Positions 11,389-25,146 of a stretch of 64,000 nucleotides of DNA are shown piece after piece. How positions within the stretch are numbered: position 1 is the stretch's first letter; each line of letters begins with the position of its first letter. A program made the position numbers and the translations under genes. Source of the DNA: Colias croceus (lineage: Eukaryota > Arthropoda > Insecta > Lepidoptera > Pieridae); contig NC_059552.1 of assembly GCF_905220415.1 (NCBI RefSeq), positions 10,369,001-10,433,000 of the forward strand, in the 5' to 3' direction. The notes beneath the pieces were generated by a model. It was not told the DNA's origin. It searched no databases and worked only from the letters and a program-made list of their open reading frames with translations.

Positions 11389-14003
11389 TAAATGAATACA
11401 CTATACGAATATAGCACACACATGTAAAATGTTATATAAAATAATATGTCCTTGGAGGATAATACTGTTCGATAGAAAAAGGTTGTGGGTATGTTTTGTT
11501 TCTATTTTCATTGGATAACGACCACACCGAGTATGACATTACCATAAGTAAATATGTTATCGAATACCAGGAAACAAGATCAAAACATATTATTATAAAA
11601 CCGTTCAACAAAATTCATTTTAATTTCTTAATAAAAACATGCTACAAAACACTGGATTCAAATAATAATAATTATTGTTCTCATCCGAAAAGGCTATTCG
11701 AGAAATCCAGTAAAAACTTTAAATTTAATTACACCCACAGTGCTACTTAACTATTTGTTTTCATTGCGAAAAAGTTAAATAGAATAGCTCATAAAATTCA
11801 TAGGAAAGTTGAAAGAAGCCGCAATAATACCGTACTCGGTACTCCATGTTTAAGTTAAAATTCTGCTTCAAGAATGTTTTAAATTTTTAAAAATTTCTAA
11901 TATTCAGGAGCACCTCGGCTTTATGTAATTATTCCGGGGCTAAATGCGTTCCACTTGTCTTAATTTACTCAGTGGCGGCCGAAAGAGGTAGCATTATGCT
12001 TTTGTAAACCTTTTAGGGTGGAGTATAAAAATTTCATTATAATGACGTGCTAGATTATGGAGTTTCATTGCGCTAGGAACTTAAACAATTGTATTTTATT
12101 ACGTATGCGTGCCAATCAAGTTTGGGCGACACGCATGTAACAGAAAATGACTAACAAAAGAGTTATTGGTACTCTTACTTCTATATTCTATTTCTTTAGT
12201 AACTATAGTTAGAGGAAAGTACAAATAGAGAAAGAATACAAAATTTGCAGAAGTATTCACAGCAAAAGTATGAAGAAGCGAGTAGTACGCTCTATATCTA
12301 AACTGAAAAGAACTGTATCATAATAATGTCTAAGTATCAGAGTACACGATACGGAACCAGATTATATCACGAGCTCCCGTCTACCGATTACCCCAATATT
12401 TAATGTGCAGGGAGGGAGGGTTAAATATATAATGGTTCGAGGTAAATAGGCTCCGTACGCTCATTTAGAGCTAATGCCGGCTTCATCAAGGCTTTTTGAT
12501 GTGAGAAGTCAGGTACTTAAGCGGAGATTGTATGGTAACGACATACTTTGATGGCGTTTTTGAGAGTAATGCCTGACAGGATGTACGGGCTTGGTACAGT
12601 AGTTACCAGCGCGATTGGAGAGAAATTAAAACATGATGTAGGGACAATCACTTAGAAAGGTAATCTTCTTTTTTGGGTGAAATTTTATTGGTTTTAAAAT
12701 ATGCGACATGTTGATTGTAGATTGAAGGTTCTTATTCAAAAGATGGTCATATACTACGTCGAGAAGATAAGACAATTATTCAATAATTAAGTCCTAGAGT
12801 GTTAATTTTGTACATTTCTACAGTATACGTATAGGTACATGTATTAGCGCGTGCGTTGCATGCACCTTTTTCAGAACGATTCTTATATTATTATAAGATC
12901 AAAGTGTTCCAAAGATAATAATTAATAAAAAAACGAATACCTTGACAACACGAGCCGGTTAAAATAACCGGTTAAAATGTCAGGGTTTAATCGAATTTAT
13001 CCGTCCGGTCAGCTAACTTGTATTTTCTGCGAAATTATTTATAGAAGTTCACTCGTGTCTTGATTAAAGACACGTGCTAAAACCTATACGAAGTACAAGT
13101 TTAAATGTTTGTCTTTGGGCTACCTGCAAAAGTTATCACTTTGAGCATTACATGAATACTTCGAAGTTTGTTCATAATACAATGAGCTAATAAATATTAT
13201 AATACTTCAAGATTTATTCCTCAAACATTACCAATAAACAAACGAAATTCGACAAAGTCCCGCTCCATAAAGCAGTATCAGAAATGCAAGACAAACTAAC
13301 AACTCAATACATTACAAACTAAACGTATGTAAATGGAAAAGTGCATGCAAACAATTTGGCACAAGAAACATTTCACATGAAATAAATTTCTCGTCGCACC
13401 TGCGTTCGCGATTAATGGTTGTTCTGCGACACTTCATTATGCTATACTTGGGAAGAAATGCTGCTAGGGTAAACGCTCTTATTGTGGCCATGTTAACGCC
13501 AACGTCTTGACCTCTGTTTTTCACATTGTTGTATGCCGATCAATTTCGTTAATAACCTCATTCTTGAGAAACTAAGCGGACACTAATTAAGCGCTTAAAT
13601 GAGTAGTTCGATCAGTTATTATGAACTCAAAGTAGTTACAGTTAACACAATTAGTATACAATAACTAACATTTTATAATATTTAATATTACATTACTAAT
13701 TTTAAAACTAAGGTATAACATAAGTAATTGAAGCTATAATAATTATAAACAGTTTTTAATTAAAATTTTCTATGGAGATAGATAACGAAATCATTTTGAT
13801 TACCCACTTAATAAAATTGTTGTAGAGTAGTTTAATTATTGTTTTAGCAAAAATACAATTAGTATGTTTTTAAACTTAATATTGTACTATTAAAGTCACA
13901 ATACTAATGGACTCCGCCTATAATTTTAAGCGGAATTCGCATTTCTGCAAGAGAATTAAACTTAACGAGCAACCATTTACAAAACCAACCGTTTTGCATA
14001 CTG
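11389..14003. other. non-coding A+T-rich stretch
   Basis: Only short chance frames occur (for example 11496-11750 and 13312-13524), with no domain motif. An inverted pair AACCGGTTAAAATAACCGGTTAAAAT near 12955-12980 is the only local structure I noticed. Confidence 0.45.
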
Positions 14004-14007
14004 TTAA

Positions 14008-14961
14008 CCCTTAGCTGGTATCGCCTTTTTTGGCAACACTACCGGTATCGTGGGTCAAATTCTACCCATACCAAACAATCTGTTGTAGAACGTAGATTTT
14101 TTATTATTTGTATAAAATATGGTTAGATAAGAAATAAAAAAATATTTTTTTACAAAATAACCTTATTTAATTTTAGAATATAAAAAAAAATATCATGTTT
14201 TACACACATTTGTAAATAACCTTATTTTTTGGCACTTTTTGGTTAATGTGAACTTAAAACATAAAAAAAAATAGAAATGTTAGAAAAACTTTAACTAAAA
14301 TATATTTATGGCACTTCTCATATCTTTATTATAACAAAAAAACAAATTGCTTCTGAAATCAGCATAAAATAAAAAAAATGACAACCAAAACCAAAATGAC
14401 TTCTACCATCAACTATCATCCTCATCTTCTTCACTCTCATCTCTCGTATTTTCGTTCCTCGTATATTTTCTATTATTCTCGTATCTCCTCTTCGTTTTCA
14501 TCGTCGTCAGAACTTACTCCAAATACACTGTCTTCTAAGCAACTAACAGATTAGGGATTGTCTCGATCGCTGATGATTTCGTCGTCACAAAGTTGGTTTA
14601 CATTTGGTATTCTTTCATTTTTCAATTCCAAATCATCACTTAAGTCGTTCATCAACTCCTCGATTTGTCTGTCGTTCAAAAAGCCCTCCAATGTAGTACA
14701 AATAAACAATAAAACCAAAAAAGTAAGTAATTACACTCAGTGAAAAAAGTTACTTATTTGGTGTCGTGGGTCGAACGTGACCCAGAAAGCTACTTACCTC
14801 CGCTCCTAAGATAGTCACAGTTCTGCACATCCACCCCCCGCTGCAGCTAGCGACGCACTGAGAATACTTAGAAGCGCACAGTCGTTGCATAAATATTTAA
14901 AGAATTATAACCGAAAATTTTCGCTTCTGGGTCAAATTTGACCCACGATACCTGCTAAGGG
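14008..14961. mobile_element. piggyBac-like relic
   Basis: Flanked by TTAA at 14004-14007 and 14962-14965, with ends CCCTTAGCTGGTATCG and, inverted, CCCTTAGCAGGTATCG. The motif GGGTCAAATT recurs just inside both ends as a subterminal inverted repeat, and GTCGTGGGTCGAACGTGAC recurs internally near 14763. TTAA duplication with CCCT-type termini is the piggyBac signature. At 954 bp the element is too short for a full transposase and is an internally deleted copy. Confidence 0.8.
14406..14702 (-). pseudogene. remnant of piggyBac-like transposase N-terminus
   Basis: Read on the minus strand, the region encodes an acidic segment: first residues resembling LNDRQIEELMNDLSDD, then stops, then CLEDSVFGVSSDDDENEEE and a further Glu/Asp-rich run. 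An acidic N-terminus of this kind is usual in piggyBac transposases. There is no start codon in frame, several stops, and no catalytic domain. It supports the assignment of the surrounding element but makes no protein. Confidence 0.5.
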
Positions 14962-15648
14962 TTAAAGAAAACAACACCATAGTTTTGTAGGTTCAAATTT
15001 AAAGCACATTAACTTTGTATTTTAGCAACAAAAGGTACAGTAAAGTTTAAATAAAACTTCGAAATATATTTTTGATATTAATATCAATTAAGAGTACTAG
15101 TTCATATCTAAAGCTTCGAAAATTGGAATAGATTTGATGTCCACACGAAAAACTTTACTAAAAGTAACATACACATTGTAAAAAAAATATTTTATTCCCA
15201 TAATATATTTTAAATAATAGTTCACATTTATAATGGCACGCACATACAGGTTAGTTTACCCTATTTCACACTTTAAACTTACAATACGTTTCAGTCGACG
15301 ACTGTTTTAAACAGTCTACTTTACAGTTTAGGAACTGAAATAAAATCTATGTAAATGAGTCCATAGTGCTCAAATAGCGTCACTGTTATTCACTAAGGCT
15401 TTTAGTGTTAATTAATTGAGTGCTTTTCAAAGTTTAAAATTTAAAACGCTGTCTATGACTTGCATGTTTTAATAGTTATTCGTTCAATAAATTGTTAAAT
15501 TGAACAAAAGATATTCTTCGATTGTATTTTTAAAGTTATTAACACAAATTCATATTCAGTACAAAGTGGCTGAATACAATAATATTATAAAAGTAATAAT
15601 AAAGCACTACTAACGAAACGAAATTCTATCAATTAGGTACATATTATA

Positions 15649-15816
15649 GACTACAAGCCCGCATAGGAAAAAAATATGGGTCAATTGAACCACCAGGGGA
15701 CATATCTAGAACGATAGAAGAGCATAAAATAATAAGATTCATCACTATGCCGTCACTTGTAAGCTGTCCAACTGAGTACAGATGAGAATTCAAAAGTCCT
15801 ATGCGGGCTTGTAGTC
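15649..15816. mobile_element. MITE with 20-bp terminal inverted repeats
   Basis: GACTACAAGCCCGCATAGGA at the left end is repeated perfectly in inverted orientation at the right end. Both ends are flanked by TA (15647-15648 and 15817-15818). At 168 bp with no coding capacity and a TA duplication, it fits a Tc1/mariner-mobilised MITE. Confidence 0.8.
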
Positions 15817-15817
15817 T

Positions 15818-17647
15818 AATAGTTGATTACTAGTATATTAGTATAATGGGGTAATCTATTGTTGTTCAATTATTTAGGTAACTTAAACGACAGCCATTAT
15901 TAATGTAGATGCTGTTAAATCGTGTTATTGTGTTTTCATCTCAGTTTGAGAAACTCAAAATGTTCCATATATCAAGACGTAACTTTGATATTAATAAAAA
16001 TAGAGTTGCTCAAGATTACAACTAGGTATTTAAATTCAACAAGAAACAAATCACAGAATGCTAAAATATTAATTTACCATTTACAAGATATAAAATCAAT
16101 AATATCAACAATATTAAATGAACAGCTCGTAAAATTGAGCTCGTTGAGAATCTCAAAAATATGGCGCTATAAGTTAATAAAGCGGACATTAACCTGGATA
16201 ATTGCCGCCATAATCGACGACATTTTGACATGCTGTAATGCGTAAATATCGGGAACAAAAAGATAATTATTGCGATAAAACCTCGCTTACATTGGAATAT
16301 ATTTAAGTACCTATATGTTTTATTTTTGTGTGGTAGATATATCGAATAGTTTCAGCTTTCAATTTATAGCCCAGGCTCTTTATTTAAGGGGAAAATAGAT
16401 ATTTAAAATGAACTTCCAAGTTTTAGTAAATAAGTAGTATAGATATTTTAGTCTATTTTAGAAATGGAATTCGAAACTAGGAAATAAAATACCTATTTCT
16501 TAGTTCACTAAAATTTGTTAATAATGTTATTTTTTGCATAATAGAATAAAATATAAAGCCACATAATTCGTGATAACATTAAAAATATTAACATAATGAA
16601 CCACAACTTCCAAAGTCAATATAATCACAATAGAGCAACCTACAATTTGGAAAGTACTTTATGTATTGTAATGAAAAATAAATTTAGTATAACGGTTGTA
16701 ATATAAAGTCAGTATAAGAGGCAGGGTGCGGTAATGAGGTTTTAATACGCGTCTAGCTCCCGGCTAGGTACCCTAGGGTTAGGCGTGTAGTACAGGAGCC
16801 GGCGGTAAGATTGAAGCGATGAGATTAACGATATCAATTTGCAAATAATTTAGACGTTATATGATTATACTATTAGGAGCAAGCTTAACGTTGCAACAAA
16901 ATAAAGACAATCTTATAATCAATGTACTTAAAAGCTTAAAATCAGCTTCACCGTTCTGAAGAGCATATTTAATTTCTCGAGCAGTAAAAGTAAAGACTAC
17001 CCCTTGATATTTATCAGATTACATCCACAATTGTTGAAATGTTTAAAAAAAAATAATCAGTGTGAGAGAGTGATAACATGAATATCCAAGTATTTTTATT
17101 GATGCTCATGATTGGTTTCATTTTCTGATTCTTTCATTACTCTGACAGCCAGCTCTCGGACCATATCACTATATTTCCACTAAACCTAAGCTAAAGCTCG
17201 CTCTTTATAATTTATTTTACGGAAATTTCGCGTCAGTGTGACGAGAAATAAATACGGTAGCGTGAATTAAATTTTGCTACATTAGTTGCTTGTAGATATG
17301 CATACATTTTTTTACCATGTTTATGAATATATTCGAAAACTTGTAACAATAAAATAACATCCAATATTTATGTGTTAATTATAATAACCGCGTAGTTACT
17401 AAAAACAAGTCAAATTTTTACTTTACTGTTATCCTCTAGTATATTATGTAGTATTATTGAGGCTGGCAACATTTTAATGAAATCTACAATCAAATTAAAT
17501 CATTGTGGCTTCATTATATCCTCCAGTCAAATTAGAAAAACAACAACAAAAAAGTTATTTTGGTTTTCTATTCATCTTACAAATATCATAATATACAACG
17601 TTAGCATTGACAGAGATGACTATAATATTATCATTTATAATAAAAAA
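15818..17647. other. non-coding stretch
   Basis: Overlapping frames on opposite strands at 15922-16258 (107 and 65 codons) have no recognisable motif. A short restriction-like palindromic patch (CTAGGTACCCTAGGGTTAGG) lies near 16764-16783. Nothing else is supported. Confidence 0.4.
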
Positions 17648-17865
17648 TGTGTGCGTGTACAAGTGTACACACATAAGAAGTGAAACTTTTTTATGGCCTT
17701 ATTTTCACAAAATAATTTACTATATGCAACTTTACATAAATACGTCGAATCACGCGTGGTAGGGATAAGAAAAAGATGGCGCGTAACGGAAAAATGTCAC
17801 GCGTAACAAAAAAATGTTACACTAAATTTTTTTCCAACCTCTATAAAGAAGTTTCACTTCAAAAA
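17648..17865 (+). repeat. small inverted-repeat element, family A, diverged copy
   Basis: The left side reads TGTGTGCGTGTACAAGTGTACACACA then GAAGTGAAACTT; the right side reads AAGAAGTTTCACTTC then AAAAA. The end arrangement matches copy 1 (121-270), but the middle differs and contains GGCGCGTAACGG and CACGCGTAAC. Confidence 0.5.
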
Positions 17866-18901
17866 TCGCATAATACAATATATTAAGTTATAAAAAGCAC
17901 TATAATTAAATTACTATCGTATGAATTTATCTTCATATATACATAATATATTATGTTTAATTATCCATAAGTTAATGCTTATAATAATTTAATTACGAGA
18001 AACACGCGCTTCAAGAAAATTTTTCTTCATGTAATTACAGTTAATAAATACACAAATATTTCGATACGCTCGCGAAATTTAATAAATATAATGGGATTAA
18101 TATCGAAAATATCTAATATTATGCTTATTATTAGACGTAATGTCTGTATTGATGAACGTTTAATTAATTTTATTGGAATTTTTATATAACTCAATATGTA
18201 CAAATATGTCTAGACTGTTAGTAAAATACATTTTTATATATAAACTTTAAAAATGTAAACAATCAAATACTTTATTTTCTTTATTATACTTGAAAAAATA
18301 GGAGCTTAGAAGTTTAAATAATAAAATTGTATTAGGTAGGTACCTACCACAGAACTATATCGAGGTACTGTTACGTTGCTGTGTCTATATTAATGAGATT
18401 ATGATATAATAATATTATGTCTATTCTCTATTACATACATTAAAATATTACGGCAAACAGCACCATACACCTTATCGGAACCGTCACAATGCTCTCAAAG
18501 TCTATTTATTTCCTAAAAATCGTCAAATTAAATTCAGCAGTTTTACGTAATAATCTTTCCCATACATAAAATTACTTTAAATAGTACGCATTATAATTTT
18601 ACAGTCCATAATATTTGGAGTAAAGCAAAATGAAGCTGTATTTGGTTGTTATCGGGGAAACTCAGAAGTTTATACTGTACGAGTTCAATTCTTTGTATCT
18701 CTCACGCTTCGAAGAAATCAAAGTAATGACTTCGTTCTGTATCCTACAATCTTGTAAAAATACGTAATCCTGTAAATAATATTTATAATAAATATTGAGA
18801 CGCAAATTATGATTATAAAGCTAGATAACTTATCGATTATTAAAAATAAAATGATATACAAGTTACGTTTTATAGGGTATATCTATACGCAATATAATTT
18901 A

Positions 18902-19072
18902 TCTATATACTATACTATAATACAAGAGCTGTAGAGTTTATTCGTTTGGTTGGTTGAACACGCTAAACTCAGGAACTGCGGATAAAGATCCTTTATAAAG
19001 GAAGGATTATAGGCTACATTATAATAAAATAACGCTAAGACTAATAGGGCAGAAACCGCGGGGAACAGCTAG
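18902..19072 (+). mobile_element. Helitron-like (Lep1-type) repeat
   Basis: Runs from TCTATATACTATACTATAAT to CGGGGAACAGCTAG before T. It carries degraded family phrases (AACTCAGGAACTGCGGAT, GGAAGGATTATAGGCTA, ACGCTAAGAC). Confidence 0.6.
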
Positions 19073-19117
19073 TATATTATAACAGGAGGAACAAACAGCA
19101 ATTCGAAAACTTATAAA

Positions 19118-19342
19118 TCCATACTAATATTATAAATGCGAAAGTAACTCTGTCTGTCTGTCTGTTACTCAATCACGCCTAAACTACTGAACCAATTTTC
19201 ATGAAATTTGGTATGGAGATATATTGATACCCGAGAAAGGATATAGGCTACTTTTTATCCCGGGAAAATGACGCAATCCCGGAAATCCCACGGGAACGGG
19301 AACTATTAGACTGCGCGGGCGAAGCCGCGGGCGGAAACCTAG
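19118..19342 (+). mobile_element. Helitron-like repeat, second family
   Basis: Begins TCCATACTAATATTATAAAT after A and ends GGCGGAAACCTAG before T. The interior phrases GCGAAAGTAACTCTGTCTG, ACTACTGAACCAATTTTCAT and AAATCCCACGGGAACGGGAA recur inverted at 46452-46656 and 54509-54632. It is non-coding. Confidence 0.65.
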
Positions 19343-21329
19343 TCTCTTATATATTACGTTATGACTGACCAATTATTCTTAGCCACTTTATAAAACTAAT
19401 TTTCACCTATCGTGAATCATTTCACTTATCCAAGAGACAACAAGTACTAAAACAAATGAGAACACGGGTCTTAACTCATTCTAGACATTTCTATGACACT
19501 GCAATAAGTTATTTCGTAAATAAGAACGTTATTTTGTACCTTTCGCACCTATATTTTAGGGAATCATTTGTCAACGAGACGTTATAATACAAATGTTTTG
19601 AGATGTCGCGAACCCTCATTATGGCACATACCTATTGTGTGAGGTATATTTAATTTTTCAGGGTTATAATGTTTCATAACACGCTTGTAATAAAATACTA
19701 CTGTTAATGAGTAACTAAATTTATTTACGTACTTCTGGGTATTCTGGAAGGTCTTGAATATTTTACAGGATAATTAATATTCGTTATTGTATAGTGTGTT
19801 CTGCACTTTACATTTTACAGGTAAGTCAATTTAAGCGATCTTCTACATGGAAATCTTGTAGATGTTTTCTAAAAATGTTTATTGATGAAAAAATTTCGAA
19901 GTAATTGACGTACGTGTATTATTGTTAACTAATGTTTAATTTTCTTATTTTGATACATTATTTCGTACAAATTGCAATTAAATCTTTGATGATACTTGAT
20001 AAAACGAGGAGGGTGATTAAAATTAATCGACGTACATGGGTAGGTATTTAATTATATTAGAGAAATGAAAAACAGACGATGTAAGGAATGTTTATTAATT
20101 TTTGAAACAATTATAAACGCGTATAAGGTACTTTCCAATTACATTTTCTTCTACATTTTAATATAAATTCCAACTTATACTATTTAGTTACCTTTATTAG
20201 TATTAACTATTAATAAAAAAAAATATTACTTAATTCTAGGTTATTTATTTGTAATAAACAGGTAATCTTCTGCACAACAGATTTATAAAAAAAATATTGT
20301 TTACAACATGTTAACAACATTTAACTTCCTGTAAGACGCTGTAGTTTGTTTCAACTAACTGATGTTTGCGAACCAAGTTGTTCAAGATCGTTAGTACTTT
20401 AAAACACTTTAAAAGCACGCCGTGACAACTTTCCCCGGGATTTGCCTTAAATCTTCCTCCCTGAGGGCGTGATTCACAAAGCATAACCCTAACTAAGTTC
20501 CACGGTTGGATGTTACAAAGTGGTTGGTGGCTCATCAAGGAAAGATATGCAGGTGAATTTGAGAATTTATTCTGTTGACAAAATTATTGACCATACTTAT
20601 ATTATAATATCTATTTAGAGAAGGTATTAATTCATCTAAGACTTTCGTGATTGTACAGTGAAATTTACTGTAATTAAAAGCTCACGTAAAATGGTATCGT
20701 CTATTTTTTCAATAATCTAGCTTTCTGAATGGCAATAATTTAATTAGCTCTAATAATTTATAATAATGAAATAATATTTTTGTGTAAAATTTTTATCATT
20801 CTCATGTTGAATTCTACGCATATTCAAATTTACGCATAAAATAATTATAATAGATACAAACTAAAGTTTGAATCCTACCATTTCATTTCGCCTACGCATT
20901 TCAAGGACATAACATTGCCTAGACATTGTCAATACCTACCAAATAATAATTAATTGTACCAATGTACACAAGTGGTTAGAGCTGAGACAGGACCAGCTTC
21001 GCAAACTTTGCGGCATTGTTCCCTTTTTGTCAACTATTGTTTAGTGGTCAGAACTGACCCTTTGTGGATCATTAATCTTTTTTGGATAAACCAAATGTCA
21101 CACTCACGATGGACGTTTTTTTGTTACCAACTTCAATTTTTGTGTTAATATAATAATAATTATATGGTCTATTTTAAAGTTTTTAGAACCGTTAGTATAT
21201 TTTGAACACTTATTATTATATAACATAGATTTATACAAATATTTCATTTTTTACAATAAGATAGCTCTACCGGGGTATATGAAACAGTAAAAATCAAGCA
21301 TAATCTATTTCGCATTCACAGATAAGGAA
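19343..21329. other. non-coding stretch
   Basis: No recognisable coding sequence. The 75-codon minus frame at 20311-20538 lies in a less A+T-biased patch (CCCCGGGATTTGCC, CCCTGAGGGCG) and might be a single-copy segment, but no domain is visible. Confidence 0.4.
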
Positions 21330-21530
21330 TAAATGACCTATACATAACATATATAAATGTCTCCTGTAACACAGGACATTCCCTAGTATAGGAGACATTG
21401 TTTAAATAGCGCAATTAACCTACGGTTTATGTTTTAATTATATGTAAGTTATCCCAAAATCTAATTGCATATGTAGACATGTATTTCTGTTGTCAAATAA
21501 AGAATTTATTTATTTATTTATATTTATTTA
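21330..21530 (+). repeat. probable LINE 3' end
   Basis: A block ending CAAATAAAGAATTTATTTATTTATTTATATTT looks like a LINE 3' untranslated end with a short-unit tail. Inside it, AATGTCTCCTGTAAC and GTATAGGAGACATTG form an imperfect inverted pair. No coding part remains, so the family is not assigned. Confidence 0.4.
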
Positions 21531-22639
21531 TATTAAAGCCGGTAACAATTTGAAAAACCGTCGTATGCAATTTCAATATAAGATGTAATAAGACCACAGG
21601 ACTACGGATGTGTAGGTGCGCTCCAAACCGCTGCACGTAACAAATCAACTCAGAATTTTAAACTCATATTTCGTATAACTTGATTAAACCGAAATTGGTT
21701 AATAAATTAGGCAAGGTGTCGACTTTCATAGCTGTGAAGTGGCAGTATATCAAACAAGCTATTAAAATGATATAGGAGGAAAAAATGTAGCTCTTTTACC
21801 TTCGTTCATTTTTCAAGAGTTTTGCTTTATGTATTGGCTTGCTTTTCGCAGTGTTTACATTGTAAAATGGGTTTAAAGACTTTGCGATGAAATTGTGATT
21901 TATAGTTCATTAATTTTGTGCACGTTTGCATAATAAGAAATCATAAGAGAGAACGAGTTTGAATTTTAAAGAATTTGACTCATGAAGAATTTGACTTTGC
22001 GTTTTAATAATTCGAATACGATTTTTTTAATCAAAGCGTACGCGTGCATGTCTTTGTGTATGTTTGTGTATGTAGGGTGTGTAAATCAAGACAAATAAGG
22101 TTCAGCCGCTAAAAAAAATCGATAAAGTATAACATTTCTCTGCGTAGGTACATAAAAAAAAAACTACCTACCGTCTACGTCTTTGATGTTGTCTCGTATT
22201 CAAACTATACGATAAGCTACCAAACTTGATACAAATAAGTCCAGTGGCTCTTACCACATTATTATCATGAATTCGCTCAAAACTAAATGCAAAAGCTTCC
22301 AAAGCTCCAATAGTTTAACACGACCCGTCTTAATCACCACTTAAAGATTCAAAACTGCCTCATACATTTATGACACAATTTTCAGTGAAAAAGGAATGAA
22401 TAACGCCAACGATAATGCGCAAAAGTTGGGGCACTTATGGGGGCAATTGTTTCTACCCAGTGACGTCGATTATTCAAATTAGGATGTAGAGAAAGTTATA
22501 ACCTCAGTTAGGTTTTAGGAGGTATGTGGTTTATACAGTTTTATTGAATAAACTACATTCATATAATATTATAATACCTACCATGCAATTATTTAATGAG
22601 AAGTTTGTCTGTATATTTGTGCGTATCCTCCTCCTTGAC

Positions 22640-22705
22640 CGCTTCTTTGGTACAGTGGCTGACATCTAAGCATAGAACCGAGAGGTCCTCGGGTGGCTGA
22701 TCACA
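22640..22705 (+). repeat. tRNA-derived SINE head fragment
   Basis: CTTTGGTACAGTGGCTGAC resembles a polymerase III A box, and GAGAGGTCCTCGGG.. resembles a degraded B-box region about 40 bases later. No acceptor stem is visible, so this is a relic rather than a tRNA gene. Confidence 0.35.
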
Positions 22706-24077
22706 TACTTGCTCCTAAAGAAAATCGATCAGTGAAACAAATGTATGCATAATGCATCTCTCCCTTACCTCACTTGGGCCACAAATTAGATACTTGGGGA
22801 CACGGGACTTCACTTTTGCGCGTAGCCTCAAACGGTAGCGCTAAAAACTAAAAATACATACCAATTGTCTTCAAAGTACCTACTTCGTTATATAAGAAAC
22901 AAAATTAAATATTAACCTTGCCTCGATTTTCATTAAACAAAACAAGGCTCGCGTAAAATACAACATCACAAAAGGTTTTAATCCTTTACGTTAGGAATCT
23001 CAAATAATTACAATAGGTTAACTTAATGCCTCTCTATTTATCCTCGGGGAGTTTGAGAAATTAAATCTTTCATTGAATTTAGCGTTTCATTTTGTGTTCT
23101 AATATATTTTTACATCAAAAGAGATTTAACTAACATGTATTATTCGTTGATTTTTGTAGTCTTAAACTAGGTACAGACCACAACTTTACTTGCTTCTCTA
23201 TCAAAATTCTTGAACATAATCTATCGCTGAAATAGCATAGCATGAAATAGCATGCATCCATTTAGCCGTTCTATATATATTATGTTTCAAACATCTATCC
23301 ATCTTAATCAAACTTCACATTGTATAATATCCTAAGTAAAAAAAAAAAAAAAAAAAAATTAACAAACAATTATAACTAGGTACATACAATCGAAAATGAT
23401 CTATTACCGTAAATCAGATGAAAGAACTTAACTGTCGATTGAGATGTTAGAGAAAATGAAACTTAAAATACTGTTATTTCTTTAGAACGGCCCTTCGCGT
23501 GTATCGTAAATACATCTCCATTATACTTAAAATAACTTGGATCGTTGACAAGAATGTGTAAGTATGGCGACAATGTCTAACTTTTGAAACATTTAACAAA
23601 ATGCGCTTATTTCTCAATATTTTACGATTAAGTATTGTTGGATAAACTGTGCACTATAAAATGTGCAAAATATTTCTACTCTTCGTCATTTTTATAATTA
23701 CCTATATATATTCCATGTATAAGTTTTAGGTTATTGTTTCCAAAAATAAATCAATTAATTAATTAAAAAATACATTTCGACCCAGTAAAGTAGGGAAATT
23801 ACTACAACACAACAGTAAATCTTTTGGAAAAATCCTTTATCCGTACCTAAATATGGTCAGATCAATCTCAAAACAATTGAAAATAGCTCATCCATTCTGT
23901 ACATACAAGTAAACAAACAAAAGACATCAAACGTCCATAAACGTACGTAAATCGTTCGACGCATCTCTTTGTCTCTCAGAAACGACTAAACAGAAAAAAA
24001 CAAGGTTTTTAAGACATTTGTATATTTTAGTTTATATTATGAGTCCACTTGCAAATGTAATTGCAAATTTTATTCAT
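22706..24077. other. non-coding stretch with a poly(A) run
   Basis: Contains 21 consecutive A at 23338-23358, possibly the tail of an old retroposed sequence whose body I cannot recognise. There is no credible gene. Confidence 0.4.
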
Positions 24078-24240
24078 AGCTGAAGAGTTTGTTTGAACGC
24101 GCTATTGTGTAATCTGCTGGACGATTTCACTTTCACATTTTTTCTTGCACTGTTGAATAGTTACTCGATTTGTCAGTGCTTTGTATGTATGTAATAAATA
24201 AGTAATATGTAGGACTGGCAAAGCCGTGGCATATAGCTAG
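24078..24240 (+). mobile_element. degraded Helitron-like repeat
   Basis: Starts within AGCTGAAGAGTTTGTTTGAACGCGCTA and ends GGCATATAGCTAG before T. The middle has been replaced or has diverged, and the 5' terminus is lost. Confidence 0.45.
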
Positions 24241-25077
24241 TACAATATAAACGTAAGTATTCAATATTTTATAGCCAAAGAACAATGCCAGATTTAGATT
24301 TAGACTATGTTTAGCAGTACATAATATTATCATAGTAAGTTTGGATATATTGGTCCATGGTAATATAGTGATATATTGTATTTTAAACAACCAAGGATGG
24401 CCGATAGCCGCCCGTATATTATAAAAAGGCGCCATTTTCATTGCTTTTAATGACAACCAGCAATCAAAGAACACGCCACACCAACAAAAACTATTCCCCA
24501 AAACTTTTCACATTTGTAAATTTAATTGTCTGTTTGAAAGTTTGTTCATTTCAATAATTGTGTTAAAATCAATTTGTCCGCTACAGTCGACCATTATGCG
24601 ATTGAAATCTCCCCGTTTATAACTTTTATTGAGCGATTCACTTTGATAATGCCTTTAAAAGTAGTTCACTAATGGTTGGAATGAAATCGGAAAATATATT
24701 TACATGAAATTTTAATGGAACCGCTTGACAATGGCGGGCTACTGTGGCTGAATTATTTTATACGAATGTCGATAATTGCACTTTGCTACTTTTTTCCGGT
24801 GGCGTTGCTTGAGTTTGATATTTATAGGACACAAAAATATGTGCGGTTTTCTAGTATGTATTAATAATTCTTCGGACTGGTTTCTACGGCGCCGAATTAA
24901 AATGGGGATTATTTTTATTAGGTAGACCATTCCATTACTTTTTTTCTGGGACATAAGATTAGTAGGACCGGAGATAGATGTTTAGGACCCAGAGCGACAC
25001 ATTATTTCTTTGCCAAGTTCCTACACAATTTTTCTATCGTTGCGCTATTATCAAAATATGAATTCAATAATATGTTT
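24241..25077. other. non-coding stretch
   Basis: Two minus-strand open frames (24133-24501 and 24739-24954) have no recognisable domain. The first also overlaps a repeat. I treat both as chance. Confidence 0.4.
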
Positions 25078-25146
25078 TGACTCAGGACTCGAACCTGAAA
25101 CCTCCCAATGTATATATAATATACAAACTAACCACTAAACCAAAGA
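25078..25146 (-). repeat. tRNA-like SINE head or tRNA pseudogene
   Basis: On the minus strand, TTTGGTTTAGTGGTTAGT (A-box-like) is followed 40 bases later by CAGGTTCGAGTCCTGAG, a good B box and T stem. The anticodon region is replaced by the self-complementary GTATATTATATATAC, and there is no matching acceptor stem. It is therefore a tRNA-derived relic. Confidence 0.5.

Noticed and set aside
24133..24501. A 122-codon minus-strand protein with hydrophobic segments
   Set aside because: Its 3' part overlaps a Helitron-like repeat and the rest has no recognisable family; probably chance.
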